This document shows positions 12,055 to 21,211 of a stretch of 64,000 nucleotides of DNA, one piece after another. Within the stretch, counting starts at the first letter, position 1, and the number at the start of each line of letters is the position of its first letter. The notes beneath the pieces are model-generated. The model made no database searches and had not been told where the DNA came from. It saw only the letters and a list, made by a program, of their open reading frames with translations. This DNA comes from Edaphochlamys debaryana (taxonomy: Eukaryota; Chlorophyta; Chlorophyceae; Chlamydomonadales). The translations under genes were made by a program, and so were the position numbers. The stretch is from positions 248,001 to 312,000 of the forward strand of contig JAEHOE010000111.1 in the NCBI GenBank assembly GCA_016858145.1, written 5' to 3'.

Positions 12055-14018
12055 TCAGCATCGCACGCACGCCTTGCCGCCTGATTTTATGATGTCGCTC
12101 GTGACTTGATCGACGTACCTATCAAGCGGCAAGGGTTGGGGTAACAGTTACTTGCTGGTGCAGGACGCCACCCCTGCGCCGTGCAACCCTACCTCTTCCC
12201 CGCCGCTGTCTCCTTGACGAACTTGGCCACTATCAACCGCAGGTCTTCCGTCAGCTCATCGCTGGCAAGGGGACGGGGGCAAAGGGGTATCAAGGCGGCA
12301 TGCCGCATGCATTCCGGGGTGTGTGGGCCCTCTGCCCAAGCAAGGGCCCTTCCGCGCGGACAGTGCACGCGTACGTGCTCAGAGGTGCGCCGCCCGTCAC
12401 CTTACAGCCAGCTCATGTCCAGGCAGCACCGCCGCTCAGCCCCTGCCTTTGCAGGCACTTGACAGCCCCCTGCGCCCCCAGGCCCCGAAGCTGGCGCTGC
12501 ACTCAGTCAGTTACGGTACCCCTCCCCCCTGCGGCACCTGCTCAGGGGGTTGGCCACCGAGGAGCCGCAGCCCGAGCCGTCCGGCTTCCAGAAGTAGAGC
12601 GTGGGGATCCATTGCACGGGGCAGTTGGCGTCGATCCTGCCACCCGGCGAGGGCGGAGAATTGGAAGAGAGGGTGAAGGGGCGAAGGGTTAGCAGGGGAG
12701 GCAGCGACCGATGCAGGACGGGCACTGCCGCGGCTGCGCAGGCAGCCTGCAGTTGGTTGATACGGGCCTGCACTGAGCGTGGCATATTGGCGTGCCTCAG
12801 CTCTGGAGCGCTCGTGAAGGCGCAGGGCTGCCCCCGGCCCCGCCGGCCCGCACGGCCCCACCTGATGGGGTGCTGTCGGTCGTGCCATGCGTCCCGGTCC
12901 CCCGCCAGCACCTCGAGCAGGGAGCCGCCAGAGGACAGCACCACCTCCCTGAAGGACCGGGGGGGGGGGGGCGTGGGAGGAGGGGATGCAGCGGCATCCT
13001 GGGCTCGGGTCGTGCAACAGCATGACGAATACCGGTACCCGACTGTCGCCCTACCCTGCAGGCCCGTGGGGGTTCCACTCACGCTGCCCCCTGTAACCCG
13101 CATGCCTTGCTAAGCTCACCTGATGATGGGCATAACCTTCTGGCAGTCGGGGCACCTGGGGCCAGGAGGTGGGAGCACCTTGGTTGCCAGACAGGAGAGC
13201 TGGCACAAGCGGTCAGCATAGCAGCTCCCCACGGGCTGAGACGATGCGGCAAACGGCACAAAGCAGCCTGCCCCTAGCACACGCCGGAGAGCTGCCCAGC
13301 ACTGAGCTTGCCCCATCAGCTTTGGTCCAACCCAGCCCCTCACCAGGAGATGCCGTTTTCGTCAACGCCGCTAGTGAAGGCAACCTGCGCAATGAAAGTA
13401 AGGGGAGGGGTTGTTGCCCTTGGTAGCGCGCCCCCCCGGGGTCCAGTGCCATGCCCTCGCAGCATGGCATCCACATTGAGCTGGCGCACTTTGCCCGCTA
13501 CAAACGAGCAGCCCCCCTGAGCCTTGCTTCGGGACATTCGACCAACCGGCATACCGCATGGCCCCTTCCGTAGACCCCCCCCCCCCTAGTCCCCCTGCAG
13601 TAGCGCCTCCAGGCGCCTCCCCCCACGGCCCCGCCCCCACGTAGTGCGGCTCCGCGTGGTCCACCAGCTCCTGCAGCCGGGCCTTGTACTCCGAGTGGGG
13701 CACCACCAGGTTAAGCTTGCGGCTGGGGGGGGGGGAGGGGGTGAAGCAGGGGGGCACAGAGGTGTTCGGCGAGGGAGAGGAGGAGGGTCGCAACCTGGTG
13801 CGGGCTGGGGGACTAGGACCCTAAATAGGGAGCCGATGCGCTCACCGCCACCAGGGCCGGTGCTGCGCCTGCGCCAGCTGGTAGGCGTGCACCAGCTGCA
13901 CCACCACCACGACGGCCGTGAGGCTGACGATGAGGCAGCTGAGCGCCCGGTATCGGCGGGGCGCCTTCGAGGGGCCGTGCGGGTGGTGGCCGTGTCGGAT
14001 GCCCGGGGCGCCGAGCAT
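12055..14018 (-). CDS. Membrane-anchored Clot/TXNDC17-type thioredoxin-like protein, paralogue 1
   Basis: Exons, in reading order: 14018-13846, 13722-13641, 13384-13344, 13155-13120, 12948-12862, 12636-12538, 12261-12193, 12118-12055; 216 residues. The N terminus is His/Arg-rich, then a hydrophobic segment spans about residues 25-43 (ALSCLIVSLTAVVVVVQLV), so a type II orientation is likely. FTSGVDENGISWCPDC holds the canonical Clot active site (C100, C103). GGSLLEVLAGDRDAW and WIPTLYFWKPDG match the rest of the fold, with Pro before Thr-Leu. The protein ends ACVRC, a terminal CxxC as in paralogue 2. Five boundaries (exon ends around HYV/HFV, IIR/VVR, HPI/HPL) coincide with paralogue 2, proving common origin. 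Typical Clot proteins are small and soluble, so the anchor and tail are unusual. Confidence 0.77.
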
Positions 14019-14330
14019 TGTAGATGGATACAACGGCACTAGCGACCTGAAGCGCTGTGTCTTGGCGCACGGGCGCGATCAGGCAAGCGGGTCGCAAGCA
14101 GAGCGGAGGTGCAGAGGGTGTCTCCGATGGGCTCGGGCAGTGCCTCACAGTGTATAGGAGCAGCAGTGATAGTGTGTCTACTGTGTATATAACGTTAGAG
14201 TTTGCCCCCCATTTTACTCCATCCTGCCAGGGCGGCAAGTGCTCGGCTGTCGCTGTGCAGACCGAAACGTGGTCGAGCGATTACCCATCCTGCCTCACCA
14301 CTGGTCATATACTGGTAACCAAACCTCGAC
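14019..14330. other. Divergent promoter region between Clot-like paralogue 1 and the FAHD gene
   Basis: The two start codons face away from each other across 312 bases. TATATAA is present at 14186-14192 on the plus strand. No exon is seen. Confidence 0.5.
14186..14192 (+). promoter_or_regulatory. TATA box, probably for the FAHD gene
   Basis: TATATAA lies 139 bases before the FAHD start codon, giving a plausible leader of about 110 bases. It reads as a TATA box only in the plus direction. Confidence 0.45.
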
Positions 14331-16426
14331 ATGCATTCAGCAAAGCGGGGAGCTGCGCTGCTGGCCGCTGCGCCATGCCGGCAAGGGCTCGCGAAGCTGC
14401 TGGCGGGCGGGCAAGGTGAGCTCGCGGGGAGTCCATACGGCTCTCCGATAGAAATATCAGCGGCTATGGACAAGGCCGGCTGGCTGGCGGTCGCCCTCAA
14501 CCACGACCACGATACCCCGCCCCTCCCCCTGCACCTTCCCCGCCCAGGCCTGAGCGCCCCCTTCGCCTGCGCCCTCTTGCGGGGCCTAGCCACCTCGGGG
14601 CCCGCGGCAGCAGCGGCAGGGCCCTCTTCCTCTGCTCAGGCCCCGCTGGCGCCTCGGAACGTGTGGTGCATCGGCCGAAACTATGCAGGCATGGCCGCAG
14701 GGGGCCGGAACGGGTACAGGGGACGGAAGGCGTAAGGGGCAAAGGGGTCTTTGGGTGGCATGCATTCCGGGGTGTGAAGGGCTCTGGAGTGTGGGCGTTG
14801 CACAGGCATGCCTGGGGCCACGCTACTGGGGCTACAACAACCTGGGCGTGATTACCGGCTCGGCCTTGCACCGACCCAAGTCCCACCCAGCGCCTCAATG
14901 CGGAGGTCTGGGCGGTTGACAAGGGACCACACATGAACTGTGCCTCCCTCACTCCGCCGACCCCCGCCAGCCCCAACGGCCCCGCTCCTCGCCTGCCCCA
15001 CCCCTCCCCCACCCCTCCCCCACCCATGCGCCAGAGCACGCCCGCGAGCTGGGCAACGAGGTGCCCACCACCCCCATGATCTTCCTCAAGGCGGGCTCCA
15101 CCGCGGCGGCGCCCGGGGAGCTGGAGCTGCCCTCCTGGTCCAGCGACGTGCACCATGAGGCGGGTGGCGAGGAGGGCGGTGCTGAGGGGGGGCATGCTAA
15201 GGTCAGGACGACGAAATCGCCTGCACCTCGGTACAGCGCCTTCGCCCTGCGCCACCCCGACCATCCCCTCTCCTCCCTGGCCCCCCCCCCTCCGACTATC
15301 CCTTTCCCCACTTCCCTCCTCCCTCTCCCCCCAGGTGGAGCTGGCCGTGGAGCTGGGCCCCGACCTGCAGCCGCTGAGGGCCGCAGTGGCGCTGGACCTC
15401 ACCGCCCGCGACGTGCAGGCAGGCCCGGGCGGGCCCAAGCGGGGTCCAGGGCGGGGGGGGCCATGGAGAGGCTTGTGGGAGGGAAGCGGGAGGGAGGCGG
15501 GGCCGACTGGCCGTGCATGGCCGCCGGCAGACAGGCTGGGCGCTGCTTCGGAGGATAGCAAGGGGATGCAAGGAGGCGGAGGCAGCTGACTGCTGCACAC
15601 ATTAGCTTGGGTGGTGGGGAAGCCCAACCGACCTAGCAGATGGAAGGGGAAGGGACAATGCCATGCCGGTCGATGGGGTCGGGGTGACGGGGCCGGCGTG
15701 GGACTGCCTGAAGGCATGGCTCTGGTCTGGGGTGCCACGCCTTACCCCTCCCGCCCCCCAGGCCAAGCTCAAGAAGCAGCAGTGGCCCTGGACGCTGGCC
15801 AAGAGCTTCAAGGCCTCCACACCCCTGGGGCCGCCATTCAGCCTCAAGGGTGAGCGCCCGCGGCTGCAGGGGCGCTCTCAGCGCAGGGAGGGAGAACCAA
15901 CACACGGCATTTCAAAGGGCTCTGTGTTACGCTGACGCTATCAAGTGACACACCGCCTGCTTGGGCATCCCTGCGTACCAAGGTCGCACAGACCCAACAT
16001 GTGCCGCACCGCACCCCGCAGGCCTGGACCCCTCCTCCCTGACCCTCACCCTGGACGTCAACGGCAAGCGGCGGCAGACCGGCAGGACCGCGGACATGAT
16101 CTTCCCGCTGGCAACACAGGTGACCAGTCCCGGCGGGGGCGGGACAAGAGGAGTGTGCAGGCATTGTGCGGATGGACCCCGGGGCCAGCACGCTTGGTGC
16201 AGATTCTGACCTCGTTTCTGCCACTCACCGCGGCTGCCCCTTGCCCTGCGCTGTATAGGTGTCGTACGTGCTGCAGCACTTCCCGGCGCTGCCTGGGGAC
16301 GTGGTGCTGACGGGCACGCCCCCGGGTGTCTCGCAGATGCGGGCGGGGGACGAGCTGGTGGCGAGGGTGCTGGGGCCGGGGGGGGAGGTGCTGAGCGAGG
16401 GCGTGTGGCGGGTCAAGGGCGGGTAG
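14331..16426 (+). CDS. FAHD-type fumarylacetoacetase-family protein (acylpyruvase / oxaloacetate decarboxylase), probably mitochondrial
   Basis: Exons 14331-14415, 14548-14688, 15035-15159, 15335-15418, 15762-15849, 16022-16119 and 16259-16426; 262 residues. The first ~60 residues are Ala/Arg/Gly-rich without acidic residues and look like a mitochondrial transit peptide. The body matches FAHD1: VWCIGRNYA, PMIFLKAGS, DVHHE then VELAVEL (metal-binding acidic residues), ALDLTARDVQ, PWTLAKSF, DMIFPL and GDVVLTGTPPGV. Such enzymes cleave acylpyruvates or decarboxylate oxaloacetate with Mg2+. The introns after NYA, HHE and DVQ all appear to have GC donors. The segment between VELG and ALDLTARD is about 11 residues shorter than in FAHD1 and lacks the usual Gly-Tyr before this motif. 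Intron 1 (132 bases) is in frame without stops, so a retained form could be translated. Whether the gene is fully functional is uncertain. Confidence 0.83.
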
Positions 16427-16666
16427 GAGGGGCGGCTGAGAGGGGGGGGGCCGAAGAGGGGGTATGTACCTGTCAGTTTGGGAGCAGGATGGGGGAGGAG
16501 TAGGTCACGCGTGACGGTGTGCGAGGAGGCAAAGTGCCGATTGTCCAAGGGTGATGTGCTCGTGGGGCAAGGGGGAGGGGGCGCATGGGCTACTGCCGCA
16601 AGTGGGGGACCGTGTGCCCGAACAATACTGGCATCGCGCGTGCTTTTCGGGGCCTTTCTCCCTCGC

Positions 16667-16671
16667 TGTAA
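16667..16671 (+). terminator. Polyadenylation signal TGTAA of the FAHD gene
   Basis: TGTAA lies 241 bases after the FAHD stop and 80 bases before the start of the next gene, so the two genes are packed head to tail. Confidence 0.6.
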
Positions 16672-16750
16672 CGCACCCAATTTAATCAGTACCGATGCCA
16701 CACGCGCGCTGAGCTTGCTATCACGCGACGCTGAGAGTGACGTGGGGGGA

Positions 16751-19700
16751 ATGCACACATCCTCCGCCCTCGCGTTACGGGCTTCGGGGCAGCTCTCGGC
16801 CCCCCAGAATAGGCCGCTTATAATTGGGTTACCTGGGTCGCGTCGTAGCCTATGCGTCTGCTTGTCCAAACGCGGCGATGGCCCAAGTGTGGGTGCGCTT
16901 GAGGCGGCGGTCGCAGCAATAAACCGCTTCATACATGAGAGCGAGGAGAGGAAGCGCCGGCGCAAAGCCCGCCGAGGAGGCGCCGCGGACGAACCGGAAA
17001 TCGTCGAAACCAGACCCATAACCTTCAAGGCCTCCTCGAAGGCAGAGAAGCTTGCACGAGTGAGCCCGGGGCTGGCCAGCGACTTCGGTGCGATTGGGGT
17101 TCTTGGCATGGCGTGGCGAGGTCCGCTCCACGCAGCGCCCGCCAGCGCCGAGAGCACACTCCGTTAGACGTTCTGTGCCTAACGCACCAGCGTATGCATG
17201 CACCGGCGGGCCGACTGGGCCCGACCTTGCGAAACGCTTCCAACCCTTCCCCCCCCCCCCCCGTGGCTCCCTTTGCACCCTTCCCCCCGCCAGGAGCCCT
17301 CCGACGCTGACGCCGCGGACCGCAGCCTGTCCGCCTACCTGGGCCTCCCGCTGGACCAATACTCCCTGCTGGACCCCAGCTGGATCTCCCGCTCCCCCGC
17401 CCGCCCCGACGAGTTCCTGCTCAAGGTGCGCCCACGCCCGCTAGCACCGCAGCGGCGGCGCCCCGGGCATCGGCCCATATCCCAACGGGCGCAGAGCCGG
17501 GGGTGCTCTGCCACTCTTCGGTAGCACGTGCCCTCAGTACCGCCGTGGTGTTGGCTCGGCCGCCGGCCACCACCGCCGACCGCCCCTAACCCCTGCAGGT
17601 GCCCCTGTACGACCTGGTGGGGGTGGATCTGCAGCCCCAGATCTGTGTGCGGGTCACCCTGGACCCCCGCAACAGCCTGGTGGGCCCGGGGGGGGGCTGC
17701 AGAGGGGGATGACGGTGGTGCACACATCGGGGCCAGCAAGCACAGCATGGGGGCAAGCCCTTAGACACTCAGCCGTTGTGCAACAGGCCTCGCGGGCGGC
17801 CCCTGCGCCTGTGGGGGCCACTACAACACTGGGCGCACTCCCCACCGCCCCACCGCCCCCCCCCCAGGTCCACTTCCACGCCGACCAGTTCAAGGTGGGC
17901 GACCCCCGCTTCGACGCCGACTTCAAACTCAACATGAGGGCCACGCTGCGGCACAAGCCCGTGCCCACGCTGAGGCCGCTCAGGTGGGGGGGGGGGGCGT
18001 GGGTGGGCGGGGGGTCGTTGGGCGAGCAGGGCAAGGACTTGGGGCGGTGGGAAGGGCCCCTGCATCGCCTGGCGTGTGGAGTCCGTCCTTTGCGATTGTG
18101 TTTTGCCCACCACCCACCCCTCCCGGTCACACCACGCAGGTCCATTCGCCGCATGTGGGCGCGGGGGACGCGGCGGGCGCGGGGGGAGGGCGCGGGGGCC
18201 GCCCCCGAGGCCACCGCCGCTGCTGCCGCCTCTGCAACCGTCGACGTGGAGGGCGGCCCGGCGGCATCGGCCTCGCGGCCGGGCCCCGCCGCTCAGCCGC
18301 AGGCCGGCTCCCCGGGGACTGCGCCCGCGGCGGTGCCCCGCTTCGGCGTGGAGGAGTCGAGCGGCAGCGAGAGCGAGGGCGAGGGTGTCGTAGTGGAGGT
18401 GGAGGTGCTGGATGGGGAGGCGGAGGCGGGGCCCAGCAGCCGGGCGGAGGGTACCGGGAGGGCCGGGAGCGGCCCTGGGGGCAGCGGGCCGGGGGCTACA
18501 AGCCGCCCAACGGCAACAGCAGCCGACGCTGCCGCCACCCCAGCCTCCACATCCACCTCCGCCCCGGCTGCCTCCAGCAGCGGCCCAGGTTCCGGGGCGG
18601 GGCTGGGTACTGCACCGGGGGCGGCCGGGGGCAATGTTTCGCGAGCGCAGGAGCAGCAGCGACCATCGCAGGTGGCGGGGGCAGGGGCAGCGGCGGCGGT
18701 GACGTCAGTGGGCCCACCCGTGGCGGCGGCAGCACCAGCGGCGGCGGCGGTGGTCCCTGCGGCCCACCCCCCGCACGAGGTGCAGGTGCCCCAGGTGGTG
18801 TCCTCCTCCGACGCGGGGGCCTTCATCGAGGACGAGGTGCTCTACGTGCCCGCCTCGCAGTGGGGCAGGGCAGAGGACGGACAGGCCACGGGGCCGCGGC
18901 CGGCGCTTGCGGGCGCTGGGGCGGAGGCAGAGGCGGTGCCTGTGGGCCGCAGCGGCAGCGCTGGGGCTGCCGGCGCGGCGCCGGCGGTGGGGCCGGGCCC
19001 CGGCAGTGTCGCGGCGGCTCTGCCCGCGGGAGCGGTGGGGGCGGCGGGAGAGGTGGCGGCGGCAGGGGCGGTGGTGGTGGAGGCGATGGTGGTGGAGGCA
19101 GAGGTGGTGTCCGTGACGGGAACGGAGGCGAGGGCGGAGGCGGCATCCCCCTCCAGGGCTGCGGCCGGGGCTTCCCCCGCGGGCCCCACACCCTCCCCGA
19201 CGCCCACCGCCTCCACCGCCGACGGCACCCCTCCCTCGACCCCAACTGCCTCCACCGCTGCACCCACCGCTCCCCCACCACCTTCCGCCTCCGCCTCCAC
19301 GCCTCCCCCACCGCCCCCGCCTCGCCCCACCCCCACGCCCCCGCCTCCCCACGCCTCCGCCTCCGCCACGGCCTCGGAGGACGGCGCCAGTGCGGTGCTG
19401 GAGGGCAGTGTGGACGTGGCGGTGACGGTCATGGTGCCGCAGGCGCTGGCGGCCGTGCCCCGGCCGCTGCTGGGCATGACGGGGTCGCTCATTGCGCGGT
19501 ACGCCATCGCTTCGCTGCTGCCCTCCTTCCTGGACCTGCTGCTGGCGGACTACGGCAGGTGCGAGGGGGGGAGGGGAGGGGGGTCAGGGAAGGGGAGGAA
19601 TAGGGGTTTGAGGGGAGGGGATGGAGGGTACCGGGGAGGGCAAGGGAGGCCCCCCACGAGCCTCGGGCTACGGCTGGAGCTTTGATTGCTGGTCGAGGTC

Positions 19701-20139
19701 CCGACCAAAGGAGCCGCGGGGCGTTTGAGCGTTACGTGTCTCGTGTCTCATGCGTGCGCCCTGCAGCCATCTTACTGACCCTGCCCCCGGCCCCTCCCCC
19801 TTCTATGGTGGCCGCAGGTGGTCCTCGGGGCAGACCGTGTCGGCCCGCGCCGCCCCCGCGGGGGACCTGGCGGCGGTGGCGGTGGCCAATGCGGCGGCCA
19901 TGGGGGGCACACCGCCGCGGGGGGCAGCGGGGGCGGGGGCCAGCGGCGCCGCGGCCGCCGGCAGCGCTGGGGCCAGCGGTGCTGCGGGCGCTGGCGGGAG
20001 CGGGGGCGCGGGCGGCAACGGCGCGGGGCCGGGCGCGGGGCGGACGCCAGCCCAGGAGGCGGAAGCGGGGGCAGTGGGGGGGGCGGCGGTAGGAGGGGCA
20101 GGGTTACGTGAGGTGGGGAGAAGCGTAGCGCAGCATTAG
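16751..20139 (+). CDS. Plastid DUF1997-domain protein with a large disordered insertion
   Basis: Exons 16751-17059, 17294-17425, 17599-17679, 17868-17983, 18140-19558 and 19818-20139; 792 residues. I chose the ATG at 16751 because the residues after it (MHTSSALALRASGQ..., rich in Ser, Leu and Arg, no acids) form a good chloroplast transit peptide. The first half of a DUF1997 (PF09366) domain is seen at about 112-212: YLGLPLDQYSLLDP, FLLKVPLYDLVGVDLQPQI. The second half comes at about 628-690: DVAVTVMVPQALAAVPRPLL and LPSFLDLLLADYGRW. Between them lie about 405 residues of Ala/Gly/Pro/Val-rich low complexity, encoded in one 1.4-kb exon; the C terminus is also Ala/Gly-rich. DUF1997 proteins occur in cyanobacteria and plastids and have no settled function. 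Confidence 0.77.
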
Positions 20140-21211
20140 GGCCAGGCATTGGGCGGTGCCCTATGGGTGTCCGGCGCAGGACCGGGTCAGGAGGGAAGGT
20201 GGGGTGCGTGCGGCAGGGCAGAGAGGGGGGAGAGGTGCAGGGAGGAAGTGTTAGGGGCTGCAGCTGTGCGTTTCCGGCCTTGTCATGTATGTATCGAGGG
20301 TAAAGATACCAACGTTGGGGCATGCTAGTATGGAGCTGGAGAGTCAATGAGGTGCATGCAGCTCCGTGGCTTCACTCATGTGCATGGGCTGCAGTGAGGC
20401 TTGAGTTGCGGTGTTGCGGTCACAGTGAAGCAAGGGGCTGGCGGAGCAGTGGAGTCAGATCGGGGGCATGGTGTTAGAACTTAAAAGTCTAGTGCAGGAC
20501 TACGTCGTGCAACGCAGGTTGTTTTGGAGAGCCGCTGCTGATGTGCTCCTCAGTGCTAGGTACCGGTAACAGAGTTGTGTACATGGCCCCATCGTAGCTC
20601 AAGCAGCAAGGTTGCCTTGTACTCCATTCTACTGATGAGGCCGGCGGACGCTGACATGCACCAGCCGAGGGGCGGGGCCGTCGGAACACACAGCCGAGCG
20701 TTAACACGTTCGATTGACCTTGGGTGCCAGCCCATCAAGCCACCCGTTCCTGTTGTCACTGAAGACTTCCCACCAACAGCTCACAGATTAAAGCCCTCCC
20801 GCGCCTGCGCGCCCGTTGCCAGCGGCTCGGGACTTCGGCAGCGGGTCTTCGGGCGCCAATGCGGCCCCAGCCCTCACAGCAGCCGCACACACAGAACCGC
20901 GGCAGCCAGTCCAAGCTGCTCCCGCTCGCGTCCGCAGCACGCCCCAATGCAGGGCCTTATCACTCAAGTACACGCCTGCCTGTAACTTACCACAGAGCAC
21001 ACAACCAGCATAGCCGCACCGGCAGCCAAACGCCACCAACCTCGGCACACCGCATCGACCTCATTCAAACCTCAGTGCGCTCCAGTCCGTGTTCCCGAAA
21101 CGTCCGCAGCCCGAGTAGCCCTTCCCTGACGTCGCCCATCGAATCAGTTTCAAGGAGTTCGGTCCCATTGCAGTGCAGTATCGCCCTCCGTACAATGCGT
21201 ACAGCGCGGTT
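20140..21211. other. Convergent 3' regions of the DUF1997 and thylakoid-protein genes
   Basis: No exon was found. TGTAA at 20981-20985 (plus strand) could end the DUF1997 transcript, giving a long 3' region that approaches the stop codon of the opposing gene. No minus-strand signal was seen. Confidence 0.5.

Noticed and set aside
12119..12160. Alternative end of Clot1 giving ...GKSK
   Set aside because: The exon at 12118-12055 gives RYVDQVT, matching RYVDRVT of paralogue 2, so the earlier stop is less likely.
9188..14018. One fused gene with two Clot domains
   Set aside because: Each unit has its own ATG, membrane helix and stop, and a minus-strand TGTAA lies between them.
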